Positions 7,820-17,293 of a stretch of DNA of 64,000 nucleotides are shown here, in pieces. Position 1 is the stretch's first letter. Every line of letters begins with the position of its first letter. A program made the translations under genes and the position numbers. This DNA comes from Oxalicibacterium faecigallinarum (GTDB taxonomy: Bacteria > Pseudomonadota > Gammaproteobacteria > Burkholderiales > Burkholderiaceae_D). Location: positions 1,993,882-2,057,881 of the forward strand of contig NZ_BMDI01000001.1 in the NCBI RefSeq assembly GCF_014635705.1. The letters are read 5' to 3'. The notes under the pieces were generated by a model. It was not told the origin of the DNA and ran no database searches. It saw only the letters and a list, made by a program, of their open reading frames with translations.

Positions 7820-8971
7820 ATGTCCTCGCATGGCAGTTTGATTGCACATCTTGATATGGATGCGTTTTACGCATCGGTCGAGTTATTGCGGTATCCAGAG
7901 CTTCGCGGGCAGCCGGTCGTGATTGGCGGTGGTTCGGATGCGGCGCCGATAGTGCAACCTGATGGCACGCGCGTCTATAAGCGGCTGCGCGATTATGTGG
8001 GCCGCGGGGTGGTGACGACATCGACGTATGAAGCACGTGCACTCGGCGTGTTTTCTGCGATGGGCATCATGAAGGCGGCCAGGCTGGCACCCGATGCCGT
8101 TTTGCTGCCGACCGATTTCACGGCTTATCGTCACTACTCGGGTCTTTTCAAGTCAGCCGTTGCGACGATTGCACCGGAAATCGAGAATCGCGGGATTGAT
8201 GAGATTTATATTGATCTGAATGCATACAAGGATGACGCGCAAGGCATTGCCCGGCGCATCAAGCAAGCTGTGCATGAGGCTACGGGGTTGTCGTGTTCGA
8301 TCGGATTAGCGCCCAACAAACTGCTGGCCAAGATCTGTTCCGATCTTGAGAAGCCCAACGGGTTGACCATTCTGACGGCTGCAGAAATTCCGACGCGCAT
8401 CTGGCCGTTATCGGTCAAGAAGATCAATGGGATCGGCCCCAAGGCGGCGGCAAAACTGGCGACGTTGAATATTCACACCATCGCTGAACTTGCCGCCTGC
8501 GATGCCGGCGTGTTGCAGGAAAACTTTGGTCGCAGCTACAGCGCATGGCTGATGCGCGTAGCGCAAGGCATCGACGAGCGTCAGATCGTTACCTACTCGG
8601 AACCCAAATCCGTCAGCCGTGAGACCACCTTTGAGCGCGATCTCCACGCCAGACAAGACCGTGCAGAACTGTCTGCCTTGTTTACGCATCTGTGCGAGCG
8701 TGTCGCCGGCGATCTAGTGCGCAAGAATGTCGTCGGCCGTACCGTCGGCATCAAGTTGCGCTACACCGACTTCAGTATCGTCACGCGCGACAGCACACTC
8801 GAGTGGCCGACCGACGATCCGATTGCGATTCGTCAGGCCGCGGGCGAATGTCTGCGCCGCGTGCCGCTGGACAGGCGTTTTCGTCTGCTGGGCGTGCGTA
8901 TCGGTTCGCTCTCTCCCAAAGATGCGACGGCGATGCGTCCGGCCGAACAGCAGCGTCTGTTTGAGAGTTGA
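7820..8971 (+). CDS. dinB: DNA polymerase IV (Y-family translesion polymerase)
   Basis: A 383-residue Y-family polymerase. The catalytic carboxylates are in AHLDMDAFYASVE (about 9-21) and in GIDEIYID (about 124-131). SCSIGLAPNKLLAKICSDLEKPNG is the family core, and a helix-hairpin-helix (KINGIGPKAAAKL) follows near residue 207. The C-terminal little-finger domain is complete. It lacks a long beta-clamp tail of the E. coli kind, ending LFES. It performs error-prone bypass of DNA damage. The upstream LexA box places it in the SOS regulon, and it is the only clear SOS target in this window. Confidence 0.93.
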   Translation: MSSHGSLIAHLDMDAFYASVELLRYPELRGQPVVIGGGSDAAPIVQPDGTRVYKRLRDYVGRGVVTTSTYEARALGVFSAMGIMKAARLAPDAVLLPTDFTAYRHYSGLFKSAVATIAPEIENRGIDEIYIDLNAYKDDAQGIARRIKQAVHEATGLSCSIGLAPNKLLAKICSDLEKPNGLTILTAAEIPTRIWPLSVKKINGIGPKAAAKLATLNIHTIAELAACDAGVLQENFGRSYSAWLMRVAQGIDERQIVTYSEPKSVSRETTFERDLHARQDRAELSALFTHLCERVAGDLVRKNVVGRTVGIKLRYTDFSIVTRDSTLEWPTDDPIAIRQAAGECLRRVPLDRRFRLLGVRIGSLSPKDATAMRPAEQQRLFES

Positions 8972-8986
8972 ATGTTGCTGCATAAA

Positions 8987-9016
8987 AAAACGGCACTGGA
9001 AACCCAGTGCCGTTTT
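8987..9016. terminator. Bidirectional terminator between dinB and mqo
   Basis: Stem AACGGCACTGG (8989-8999) pairs with CCAGTGCCGTT (9004-9014) around 4 bases, with A-run on the left and T-run on the right. It serves both convergent genes. Confidence 0.88.
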
Positions 9017-9034
9017 GCTTGATACAGGCAGCGA

Positions 9035-10714
9035 TTACAGTGCCTGCATGGCTTTGTTGACGCGATCTTCGCTTGGTTTTTCATCCGGCATGCTGACCGG
9101 TTCTGGCTCACCCGCACCCGGGACATCCAGATACGGCAGATGCAAGGTTGCGCTGGTAAAGCGACGGATTTCGTTGGTCAGTGCAGGGCTGTCGTTGAGC
9201 TTTTTACCGTAGGAAGGAATGATGTCCTTCAGACGGGTTTCCCAACTTGCAGCCATCTCTTGCGGGAAGGCTTTCGACAGCACGGTCAGCATGATCGGCG
9301 GCGCGGTGGATGCGCCAGGAGATGCGCCGAGCAGGGCAGCGATGGTGCCATCCTTGTCGGTCACGACTTCGGTACCGAATTGCAGGATCGCGCCTTTTTC
9401 CTTGTCACGCTTGATGACCTGCACACGTTGACCGGCGGTCACGAGTTTCCAGTCTTCGCGTTTGGCTTGCGGGAAGTACTTCAGCAACTCCTTGTGACGA
9501 TCGTCGTCCGACAAGGCAGCTTGTTGTGCAAGGTATTTGACGAGATCCAGGTTTTCACTGCCGACGCGCAGCATGCCGAAGACGTTGTCATGCGTGACGG
9601 ACGAGAACAGATCGAACCACGAACCTTCTTTCAGGAACTTGGTGCTCTGCAGTGCGAATGGTCCAAACAGCACGACAGGCTTGCCGTCGAGTTTGCGCGC
9701 ATCCAGATGCGGCACCGACATCGGTGGCGAGCCGGCTTCGGCCTTGCCGTAGGCTTTCACATCATGCCGGTCCGCGATTGCCGGTGACTGGAACGCGAGG
9801 AACTGGCCGCCAACCGGGAAGCCGGCATAGTCCTTGGATTCGGGAATGCCCGAAGCCTGCAGCAGCTTGAGTGACGCACCACCCGCACCGATGAAGACGA
9901 ACTTGGATTTGATCGTGCGTTCGGTATTGTTCTTCAGATCGTAGACGGTGACGTTCCAGGTCTTGTCATCATTCTGATGCAGACCGCGCACTTCATGACT
10001 CAGATGCAGCTTGAAGTTCGGACTGCGTTGCAGCGAGGTGATCAACTGGTTGGTGATGACGCCAAAGTTGACGTCGGTGCCCAGCGGCATATAGGTTGCG
10101 GCGATCTTCTGCGCAGGATCACGACCTTCCATCATCAGCGGTGCCCATTTGGCGATCTGCTGCGCATCTTCGGAATACTGCATGCCGTAGAACAGCGGAT
10201 TCTTGATCAGCGCGGCATGGCGCTTCTTCAGATACGCGATATTGTCATCGCCCCAGACAAAGCTCATGTGCGGTGTCGGGTTGATGAAATCGGACGGCGC
10301 GCCAAGACGACCGGCCTTGACCTGATGCGCGAAGAATTGACGCGAAACTTCAAACTGTTCGGCAATGTTGACGGCGCGCTTGGTTTCGATCGACCCATCC
10401 GGAAGTTCCGGTGTGTAGTTCAGTTCGGCGAAGCCGGAGTGACCGGTGCCGGCGTTGTTCCAGCCATTCGAGCTTTCGAGTGCAACGCCATCCATGCGCT
10501 CGTACATCTCGATCTTCCAGTCGGGTTCCAGTTCTTGCAGATAGGTCGCGAGCGTGGTGCTCATGACACCGCCGCCAATCATGACGGCATCGACGGGTTG
10601 GTCGTTCTCTGCTGCAGGATGCGATTTGGGGAAAAGGGGCCAATAGAGGAAAAGTGCGGCTGCAATGACGAGGATCAGTAGCAAGCCAAATAGAGTTTTA
10701 AATATTGTTTTCAT
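9035..10714 (-). CDS. mqo: Malate:quinone oxidoreductase, membrane-anchored copy
   Basis: A 559-residue FAD enzyme that oxidises L-malate to oxaloacetate and passes the electrons to quinone, replacing or supplementing malate dehydrogenase. The dinucleotide-binding motif [18 protein letters not shown] begins near residue 43. Mqo signatures include [35 protein letters not shown] and [15 protein letters not shown]. Unlike E. coli Mqo (548 residues, peripheral), it starts with a hydrophobic segment ([19 protein letters not shown]), a probable membrane anchor. It lies downstream of a close paralogue transcribed the same way, 231 bases apart. Confidence 0.93.
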   Translation of the reverse strand: MKTIFKTLFGLLLILVIAAALFLYWPLFPKSHPAAENDQPVDAVMIGGGVMSTTLATYLQELEPDWKIEMYERMDGVALESSNGWNNAGTGHSGFAELNYTPELPDGSIETKRAVNIAEQFEVSRQFFAHQVKAGRLGAPSDFINPTPHMSFVWGDDNIAYLKKRHAALIKNPLFYGMQYSEDAQQIAKWAPLMMEGRDPAQKIAATYMPLGTDVNFGVITNQLITSLQRSPNFKLHLSHEVRGLHQNDDKTWNVTVYDLKNNTERTIKSKFVFIGAGGASLKLLQASGIPESKDYAGFPVGGQFLAFQSPAIADRHDVKAYGKAEAGSPPMSVPHLDARKLDGKPVVLFGPFALQSTKFLKEGSWFDLFSSVTHDNVFGMLRVGSENLDLVKYLAQQAALSDDDRHKELLKYFPQAKREDWKLVTAGQRVQVIKRDKEKGAILQFGTEVVTDKDGTIAALLGASPGASTAPPIMLTVLSKAFPQEMAASWETRLKDIIPSYGKKLNDSPALTNEIRRFTSATLHLPYLDVPGAGEPEPVSMPDEKPSEDRVNKAMQAL

Positions 10715-10945
10715 GAGCAGGGTATGCCATTGATGTTGAAGGAAGGTGGCTTATGACCGTTTTGCGGAAAGCCTTGTTCCTCGCCGGGCTGACCGGCGAG
10801 GGTCTTCATTCTAGCGCTGCTTGCAAGTTAACGTACAAAGCCCCTTTGATCGCCAGTGACTTTGGTGACTTGGCGACAGATAGGGAATTTCTGTAAGGAA
10901 AGGACTGCAGGTGGGTGCTGGAACAAACACCCACTGGGCAGGGCT
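10715..10945. other. Intergenic region between tandem mqo genes
   Basis: No gene is seen in these 231 bases. No clear intrinsic terminator follows the upstream copy, so read-through into the second gene is possible, but the length leaves room for a separate promoter. Confidence 0.4.
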
Positions 10946-12553
10946 TTACATCGCCTGCATGGTCTTGTCGCCAATATCGGGCATGGCCGACTCGGTAGCG
11001 GGTTGCGACTGCAAATCCGCCGGTACTTCCAGATGCGGCAATTGCAGCACCTGACTGGTCTGGCCACGGATTTCGTTGGTCAGCGCGGTGTTGTCGTTCA
11101 GGGTACGACCGTAGGACGGCACGATCTGCTTCATGCGCGACTCCCAGCCGTCCGCCATCTTGTGCGGGAAAGCCTTGGCCAGCAGCGCCATCATGATGGC
11201 TGGCGCGGTCGATGCACCAGGGGAGGCGCCCAGCAGCGCGGCGATGGTCAGGTCTTGCGCCATCACGACTTCGGTACCGAACTGCAGCACGGCGCCGTTC
11301 TTGGGATCGCGTTTGATGACCTGGACGCGTTGTCCGGCGGTGACCAGTTTCCAGTCTTCCAGCTTCGCTTGCGGGAAATACTGTAGCAACGTGGCATGAC
11401 GATCGTCATCGGTTAGCGTCGCCTGTTGCGCCAGATATTTGACGAGGTTCAGGTTCTTGCTGCCGACCCGCAGCATGCTGCCGAGGTTATGGCGATTGAC
11501 CGACGATAGCAGGTCGAAGCGCGACCCTTCCTTGAGGAACTTGGAGCTCTTGAGCGCAAACGGACCGAACATGACGGCCGGCTTGCCATCGAGCTTGCGT
11601 GCATCCAGATGCGGTACCGACATTGGTGGCGAGCCAGCGGCGGCTTTGCCATATGCCTTGACTTCGTGTCGCTCGGCGATCGATGGCGAATCAAATGCAA
11701 GGAACTGGCCACCCACCGGAAAGCCCGCGTAGTTCTTGGCTTCGGGAATGCCGGATAGCTGCAGCAGCTTGAGCGATGCACCACCGGCACCGATGAAAAC
11801 AAAACGCGTCGTGATCGAGCGCGTCTTGCGCGTCTTCAGATCGTAGACCGTGACATCCCATGTCTTGTCGGCATTCTGGCGCAGACGGCGTACGGTGTGG
11901 CACAGATGCAGATGAAAATTGTCGTTGCGCTCCAGCGCATGGATCAGCTGGCAGGTGATCTCGCCAAAGTTGACGTCAGTGCCCAATGGCATCCAGGTCG
12001 CAGCGATACGTTGATTCGGATCGCGACCTTCCATCATCAGCGGCGCCCATTGACGGATCTGTTCCGGATCTTCGGAATACTGCATGCCGTAAAACAGCGG
12101 GTTCTTGATCAGGGCTGCGTGGCGTTTGCGCAGATAGTTGATGTTGGCCTCGCCCCAGACAAAGCTCATGTGCGGGGTCGGGTGAATGAAGTCGGATGGC
12201 GAAGGCAGGCGGCCAGCGCCAACCTGATGCGCCCAGAACTGGCGCGAGATTTCAAACTGCTCGGCAATGCCGATGGCGCGTTTGGTATCGATCGAGCCGT
12301 CTTCGAGTTCAGGTGTGTAGTTCAGCTCGGCAAAACCGGAGTGACCGGTGCCGGCATTGTTCCAGCCATTGGTGCTCTCCATGGCAACGCTGTCCATCCG
12401 TTCAAACAGGTGGACATGCCATGTCGGTTCCAGCTCCTGCAGATAAGTTGCCAGCGTCGTGCTCATGATGCCGCCGCCGATCAGGACGGCGTCAACAGGA
12501 TCATTGTCCGCAGCAGGTGCGGAACGCGGGAGAAAGGAACGTTTAAATTTCAT
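10946..12553 (-). CDS. mqo: Malate:quinone oxidoreductase, second copy
   Basis: This 535-residue paralogue shares all Mqo motifs with its neighbour: [18 protein letters not shown] near residue 21, the same [20 protein letters not shown] block, and [19 protein letters not shown]. It lacks the hydrophobic N-terminal anchor of the first copy and so should be a peripheral membrane enzyme like E. coli Mqo. The start is uncertain: ATG at 12553 fits the family, while GTG at 12577 would add eight residues; neither has a strong ribosome site. Two Mqo copies imply different expression conditions or quinone partners, which is inference. Confidence 0.9.
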   Translation of the reverse strand: MKFKRSFLPRSAPAADNDPVDAVLIGGGIMSTTLATYLQELEPTWHVHLFERMDSVAMESTNGWNNAGTGHSGFAELNYTPELEDGSIDTKRAIGIAEQFEISRQFWAHQVGAGRLPSPSDFIHPTPHMSFVWGEANINYLRKRHAALIKNPLFYGMQYSEDPEQIRQWAPLMMEGRDPNQRIAATWMPLGTDVNFGEITCQLIHALERNDNFHLHLCHTVRRLRQNADKTWDVTVYDLKTRKTRSITTRFVFIGAGGASLKLLQLSGIPEAKNYAGFPVGGQFLAFDSPSIAERHEVKAYGKAAAGSPPMSVPHLDARKLDGKPAVMFGPFALKSSKFLKEGSRFDLLSSVNRHNLGSMLRVGSKNLNLVKYLAQQATLTDDDRHATLLQYFPQAKLEDWKLVTAGQRVQVIKRDPKNGAVLQFGTEVVMAQDLTIAALLGASPGASTAPAIMMALLAKAFPHKMADGWESRMKQIVPSYGRTLNDNTALTNEIRGQTSQVLQLPHLEVPADLQSQPATESAMPDIGDKTMQAM

Positions 12554-12790
12554 GGCTGGAGCCAAGGGGGTGAGCACACGATCCAGCGCAGGTTTTCATG
12601 ATGTCTTGTGGTTCCGGCTACGGCGCGACAACATCGAGAAAATTGCACTGAGGAAACTATTGGCAGTTGTTGCCAAAAGCCCTCAATTTTAGCGGCTCAA
12701 GCCACCCTCGCGCAAAGATTTATGACGTTGTAAGGTCGTGTAATGGTTGTCGGAAAAACAGGTTTTCCGCTCGGGAACGGCGTCGCCCGG

Positions 12791-13474
12791 TTATTTCGCC
12801 GGATTGGATCGGTAGAATTGCACGCCGAATGAAATCTTTTCACGGCCGTTTTCACGGCGGTGGCGGTTGGTATCGCGCAGTGAATAGACGCAACCACAGT
12901 ATTCCTGCTGATAGAAATCCTCGCGTTTGGAGATTTCGATCATGCGTGCCGAGCCGCCTTTTTTGCGCCAGTTGTATTCCCAGTACAGCATGCCCGGATA
13001 CTTGGCTGCCGCGCGCACGCCGCAACCGTTGATCTGGTTCATGTCTTTCCAGCGCGAGATGCCGAGCGAGCTGGTGATGACCGGGAAACCGTGTTCATGC
13101 GCGTACAGCGCGGTACGTTCGAAACGCATATCGAAGCACATCGTGCAACGCTCGCCACGTTCCGGCGAATCTTCCATGCCCTTGGCACGTGCAAACCAGT
13201 TATCGGTGTCGTAATCAGCATCGATAAAATCCACGCCATGCTTTTCGGCAAAGCGGATGTTTTCTTCCTTGCGCAGCAGATACTCCTTCTCCGGATGGAT
13301 GTTCGGGTTGTAGAAGAAGATCGTGTAATCGATACCGCTGGCCAGCATCGCTTCCATCACTTCGCCCGAACACGGTGCGCAGCACGAGTGCAGCAGGACC
13401 TTGCCCGGTTTTTCCGGCAGCGGGATGGGTTCGCGGATGAATTCTTTGGTGTCAGTGCTCATGTCGGTACTCAT
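12791..13474 (-). CDS. queH: Epoxyqueuosine reductase QueH
   Basis: A 227-residue QueH (formerly DUF208) enzyme, which performs the last step of queuosine biosynthesis, reducing epoxyqueuosine in tRNA. It has the hallmark [12 protein letters not shown] (Cys31, Cys32, Cys35), a later [12 protein letters not shown] pair, and a C-terminal YCGCVYS. These cysteines bind the iron-sulfur cluster and second metal. I start it at the ATG at 13474 (AAAGGA about 10 bases upstream); the frame extends to 13699 but that stretch looks non-coding. A duplicate start (MSTDMSTD) lies in frame at 13462. QueH is the non-homologous replacement for QueG. Confidence 0.9.
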   Translation of the reverse strand: MSTDMSTDTKEFIREPIPLPEKPGKVLLHSCCAPCSGEVMEAMLASGIDYTIFFYNPNIHPEKEYLLRKEENIRFAEKHGVDFIDADYDTDNWFARAKGMEDSPERGERCTMCFDMRFERTALYAHEHGFPVITSSLGISRWKDMNQINGCGVRAAAKYPGMLYWEYNWRKKGGSARMIEISKREDFYQQEYCGCVYSLRDTNRHRRENGREKISFGVQFYRSNPAK

Positions 13475-13719
13475 ATCAGTACGTGTCCTTTGCCCGGAAT
13501 CGATTTGCGCGAGCGCGCAGGTGATCAGGCAAGGGCGGTGCGCCGTGCGCATCCGGACCGTTATGGTAACAGAAGGGACAGATGGAAAGCGCCGTGTGGC
13601 GGGCGTTTGCTGCTTGTCTGCAACGTGTTGACAAGGCAATAGACGACTCGTCGTATGATGTGAGGCATTGCCTGTTTCGCCAAGCTGCACGTCTATCATT
13701 GCGCATTGTCACACCAACT

Positions 13720-15339
13720 ATGTCCGTTCCTGCCAAGTCACGCCCAACATCGCCTGTACGCTCCGAACCATCGTGGCGCGAGCAGGAACGTGTGCTGCTG
13801 GGCGAAGTCATGCGACTGGTCGGACAAAGTCTGGCGCCGGAAGTGGTGTTCAAGGAAATGCTGCATTTGCTGTCCGAACTGCTTGGTCTCAACCGCGGCC
13901 GCATCGTGCTGATCGATGGCATTGAAAAACTCGGCAGCCAGACGCGCTTGCCAAGCAATCCGTCTTCCTCGATTCGCTATGCCTACGGCCTGACGCCGGA
14001 AGAAGCCGCGCGTGGTCGCTACGCCCATGGCGAGGGCATCACCGGTACCGTGCTCGCAACCGGTCAGGCAGCCGTGATCCAGAACATCGATGCCGAGCCC
14101 TTGTTTCTTGCGCGTGCCGTCGAGCGCGCGCGGCTGCCGCAAGAGATCGTGGCTTACATAGCGATTCCAATCGAGATGAATCGCCGTGTGGTCGGTGTGC
14201 TGGGTGTGCATCGCATCCGCCGTCGCAAGGCCTTGCTGTCGGATGATCTGGCACTACTCAAGATGTTGGCGACGCTGGCTGGGCAATTGCTGCAACTGCA
14301 ATCCCTGGTAGAAGAAAAAACCCGTGAGCTGGAAGCCCGCAACCTGATGCTGTCGCGTGCGCTGGATTCTGCTGCTGCACGTTACGGCATCATTGGCAGT
14401 TCGCCTGCCTTGTTGCGCGCGCTGGATGAGCTGGAGCGGGTATCGCAAGCGACGGCGAGCGTATTGCTGCTTGGCGAATCGGGTACCGGCAAGGAATTGT
14501 TTGCGCGTGCCTTGCATATGGCGAGTCCGCGTCGCGATGCGCCGTTCATCAAGGTCAACTGCGCGGCGATTCCGGACACGTTGTTCGAATCCGAGTTGTT
14601 CGGCCACGAACGCGGCGCGTTCACCGGTGCGGCGACCAGTCGCGCCGGCTGGTTCGAACAGGCCGATGGCGGCACGATCTTCCTCGACGAGATTGGTGAG
14701 ATGCCGCTGGCGATGCAGACCAAACTCTTGCGCACGCTGCAGGAAGGCACGATTGTGCGCCTGGGCGGCAAACGTGAAGTGCCGATCGATGTGCGATTGG
14801 TCGCGGCGACCAATCGCGATCTGGCGGTCGAAGTCGAGCGTGGCAGCTTCCGGCGCGATCTGTTCTATCGCCTGAACGTGATTCCGATTCATTTGCCTTC
14901 ACTGGCCGAGCGGCGCGATGATATTCGCGCGCTGGCCTTGCATTTCCTCAATCGCAACAACCAAGCCAACCAGCGCAATGTGCATCTGTCGACCGAGGCG
15001 CTGGATGTGCTGGCCGAACAGAGCTGGCCCGGCAATATCCGCGAACTGTCGAATGTGATAGAGCGGCTGGTGCTGCTGACGGATCAGTCGCTGGTCACCG
15101 CGGAAGAGGTACAGCGCCTGTTGCCGCGCGCCGTGATGCCGTTGCCGGCAATCGCGGCAGTGGCTGAGTCGGAGGTGCCGCTGGTGCGCGAATATCTGCA
15201 GCACACTTCCCATGAGGCAGAGACCTTGCGTCAGGCCATGGCGCGCCATGGCGGCAACCAGTCACGTGCAGCCCAGTCTCTGGGTTTGACGCCCCGTCAG
15301 TTTGGCTATCGCTGGCGCAAGCTGCATCCCGATACCTAG
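13720..15339 (+). CDS. Sigma-54-dependent transcriptional activator, GAF-AAA-Fis
   Basis: A 539-residue NifA-like enhancer-binding protein. A GAF sensory domain occupies about residues 25-185 (GEGITGTVLATGQAAVIQNID, then VAYIAIPIEMN). A coiled linker leads to the AAA+ domain, starting IIGSSPALLRAL near 226, with Walker A GESGTGKE, the sigma-54-contact GAFTGA loop, and Walker B GTIFLDEIGE. The Fis-type helix-turn-helix is at the end (HGGNQSRAAQSLGLTPRQFGYRW). It lacks a receiver domain, so the GAF domain probably senses a ligand. It is followed by a palindrome, a -24/-12 promoter and the OsmC operon, its most likely target. Confidence 0.93.
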   Translation: MSVPAKSRPTSPVRSEPSWREQERVLLGEVMRLVGQSLAPEVVFKEMLHLLSELLGLNRGRIVLIDGIEKLGSQTRLPSNPSSSIRYAYGLTPEEAARGRYAHGEGITGTVLATGQAAVIQNIDAEPLFLARAVERARLPQEIVAYIAIPIEMNRRVVGVLGVHRIRRRKALLSDDLALLKMLATLAGQLLQLQSLVEEKTRELEARNLMLSRALDSAAARYGIIGSSPALLRALDELERVSQATASVLLLGESGTGKELFARALHMASPRRDAPFIKVNCAAIPDTLFESELFGHERGAFTGAATSRAGWFEQADGGTIFLDEIGEMPLAMQTKLLRTLQEGTIVRLGGKREVPIDVRLVAATNRDLAVEVERGSFRRDLFYRLNVIPIHLPSLAERRDDIRALALHFLNRNNQANQRNVHLSTEALDVLAEQSWPGNIRELSNVIERLVLLTDQSLVTAEEVQRLLPRAVMPLPAIAAVAESEVPLVREYLQHTSHEAETLRQAMARHGGNQSRAAQSLGLTPRQFGYRWRKLHPDT

Positions 15340-15360
15340 GAAGTAACGACTTCGATCACG

Positions 15361-15391
15361 ACACTTTGTCGACAAAATGTCGACAAAGTGT
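15361..15391 (+). promoter_or_regulatory. Perfect 14+14 bp palindrome, candidate enhancer (UAS) for the sigma-54 activator
   Basis: Arm ACACTTTGTCGACA (15361-15374), spacer AAA, arm TGTCGACAAAGTGT (15378-15391). The arms are perfect inverted repeats and each contains the self-complementary core TGTCGACA. The site is about 115 bases upstream of the -24/-12 promoter, a normal distance for an upstream activating sequence. No T-run follows, which argues against a terminator. Confidence 0.8.
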
Positions 15392-15504
15392 CTGAGCGCG
15401 ACCTGCATTGCAGGTCCTTGCCTGACGGCAAAAAATCCCATGACGTCAATATCCATGCGGCTTTGCGCCGTATCTGCCCGCATTTTTGATGGTGACGACT
15501 CGGG

Positions 15505-15519
15505 TGGCACATCCCTTGC
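15505..15519 (+). promoter_or_regulatory. Sigma-54 (-24/-12) promoter
   Basis: TGGCAC (15505-15510), 5 bases, then TTGC (15516-15519): an essentially perfect match to TGGCAC-N5-TTGC. It lies 55 bases before the OsmC-like start codon, directly downstream of a sigma-54 activator gene and its candidate enhancer site. Confidence 0.9.
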
Positions 15520-15573
15520 GAAAAGAGTTAGGTCCTCGTAGTCCGTTCCTCTTTTATCCATCAGGAGATATGC

Positions 15574-16128
15574 ATGACCACCACAACAGAATCCACCAAA
15601 ACCGTCACCGCCAGCCTGCGTCCGATCGATCGCGAGGGCTTGCTCGCCTTTGCGGAAAAAGGCCGCAACAACACCAAGTCCCGCGGTACCAACAAGGTCC
15701 ATACCGTGATGGAAGGTCAGTACCGTTCTTTCAGCTACGTGGCCGATCATCATCCGGTCGTGGTTGATGAACCTCTGCATCTGTTCGGCCAGAACACCGC
15801 GCCGGCACCGGGCGAGATCGTGCTGTCGGGTCTCGGTGGTTGTCTTGCCGTCGGTATCACCGCAGTTGCCACGCAGCGTCAGGTGTCACTGAGCAAGCTC
15901 GAAATTTTCCTCGAGGGCGATATCGGCAATCCGGCAGCCTGGGGTGCCGGCGGTGCGGAAATGGCACCGGCTGACATGGGTTTTCAGGCGATTCGCGTCA
16001 AGGTGCTGATCGAGGGCAATGCTTCGCGTGAAGACCTCGACAAGATCGTGCAACACGCCAACTTCTATTCACCGGTTGCCAACACGATGCGCAATCCGAT
16101 CCCGTTCGAGATTTCACTCGCTGACTGA
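15574..16128 (+). CDS. OsmC-family protein with only the first cysteine
   Basis: A 184-residue OsmC/Ohr-fold protein and first gene of the sigma-54 operon. OsmC proteins are thiol peroxidases that use two cysteines. The first is present (LSGLGGCLAVG, Cys90), but where the second should stand (usually HCPVS or similar) the sequence reads NFYSPVANT, without Cys. It is therefore either a one-cysteine peroxidase or a protein with another role, such as binding a thiol or acyl ligand. The N-terminal 35 residues (DREGLLAFAEKGRNNTKSRG) are an extra helical part. The ribosome site is AGGAGA before the ATG. Confidence 0.82.
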   Translation: MTTTTESTKTVTASLRPIDREGLLAFAEKGRNNTKSRGTNKVHTVMEGQYRSFSYVADHHPVVVDEPLHLFGQNTAPAPGEIVLSGLGGCLAVGITAVATQRQVSLSKLEIFLEGDIGNPAAWGAGGAEMAPADMGFQAIRVKVLIEGNASREDLDKIVQHANFYSPVANTMRNPIPFEISLAD

Positions 16129-16144
16129 GCGGGAAGGAGCTGTC

Positions 16145-17293
16145 ATGTCTGCCGTACTTGAACAATCGAAGAGCGCCGCTTTATCATCGGTAATGTCCAC
16201 GGGGCAGGAAGCCATGCTGGCCGCCGTCCGACAGGTTGCCGCCGGTCCGCTCGCTGCCGTGGTGGAAGATATCGATCGCATTGGTACCTATCCAAAATCG
16301 GTGTTGATGCAGCTGGGCGAAGCGGGTGCCTTCAAGGCGCACATGGCAGCAGGCGGCGTCGACTATGGCGCGGCGATTCAGGCGATTGCCGAAGTCTCGC
16401 GTGTCTGCGGCGCAACCGGCTTCATGATGTGGTGCCACGATGTGTGTGGTCTTTACATGGAAGAGTCGGGCAATCCTTCGCTGCAGGGCGCGCTGCTGCA
16501 TGCGCATCTGCACGGACAGACACTGGGCGGTACCGGCCTCAGTAATCCGATGAAGAACTTTGCAGGCATCGAACCCTTGCTGCTGCGTGCGCGCAAGACG
16601 GATGGCGGCTATCTGGTCAACGGCACGCTGCCGTGGGTCAGCAACCTGGGCAAGGACCATTACTTCGGTGCGATCGCTGCGGTTGAAGGTGAAGAGCAAC
16701 ACGAACTGATGTTCATTGTCGATTGCGCAGCAACCAACGCCGAACTGCGGGATTGTCCCTCGTTTGCGGGCATGGAAGGCACCGGTACCTGGGGCGTGCG
16801 CCTGACGGATTACTTTGTCGGCGCGCACAACATGATTGCCGATCCCGTGCGTCCTTTCATCGCACGCATTCGTGCCGCTTTCATCATTCTGCAATGCGGC
16901 ATGGGCATCGGTGTGGCACAAGGCGCGATCGATTCGATGTGGGAAGTCGAGCAGCAACTCGGTCACGTCAATCAGTTCCTTGAAGACCGTCCGGATGCCT
17001 TGCAGGCAGAGCTCGATGCCCTGAACGCACGTGTGATGGCCTTGGCGCGCACACCCTTTGAGACCGACAAACAGTATCTGATCGATGTGCTCGATGTACG
17101 CGCACATGCATCGGAGATTGCCTTGCGTGCCGCGCAATCCGCCTTGCTGCATCAGGGGGCTCGTGGATATCTGATGTCGTCCGCCGTGCAGCGTCGTGTG
17201 CGTGAATCGCACTTTGTCGCCATCGTCACACCGGCGCTCAAGCATTTGCGTAAAGAGATGGCGCGTCTGTCCGCGCCGGAGTTGCCGGCATGA
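16145..17293 (+). CDS. Acyl-CoA dehydrogenase-like flavoprotein
   Basis: A 382-residue acyl-CoA dehydrogenase fold protein, second gene of the operon, 16 bases after the OsmC-like gene with a strong GGAAGGAG site. Family features are the helical N-terminal domain, the central beta domain ([12 protein letters not shown], then [16 protein letters not shown]), and the C-terminal helical bundle with [17 protein letters not shown]. It resembles flavin-dependent monooxygenase or sulfur-acquisition members such as SfnB or DszC more than fatty-acid enzymes, but this is impression only. The rubredoxin reductase fusion next to it could supply or accept its electrons. Substrate unknown. Confidence 0.78.
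   Translation: MSAVLEQSKSAALSSVMSTGQEAMLAAVRQVAAGPLAAVVEDIDRIGTYPKSVLMQLGEAGAFKAHMAAGGVDYGAAIQAIAEVSRVCGATGFMMWCHDVCGLYMEESGNPSLQGALLHAHLHGQTLGGTGLSNPMKNFAGIEPLLLRARKTDGGYLVNGTLPWVSNLGKDHYFGAIAAVEGEEQHELMFIVDCAATNAELRDCPSFAGMEGTGTWGVRLTDYFVGAHNMIADPVRPFIARIRAAFIILQCGMGIGVAQGAIDSMWEVEQQLGHVNQFLEDRPDALQAELDALNARVMALARTPFETDKQYLIDVLDVRAHASEIALRAAQSALLHQGARGYLMSSAVQRRVRESHFVAIVTPALKHLRKEMARLSAPELPA

Noticed and set aside
12660..12676. Small inverted repeat TTGGCA/TGCCAA upstream of the second mqo
   Set aside because: Six-base arms are easily expected by chance and no regulator is adjacent.
12751..12769. Inverted repeat CGGAAAA/TTTTCCG after queH
   Set aside because: It may be a weak terminator, but there is no T-run on the minus strand and it is short, so I did not list it.
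13613..13635. CTTGTC/GACAAG inverted repeat before the sigma-54 activator gene
   Set aside because: It shares a few bases with the enhancer palindrome, but short arms and wrong spacing make autoregulation unproven.
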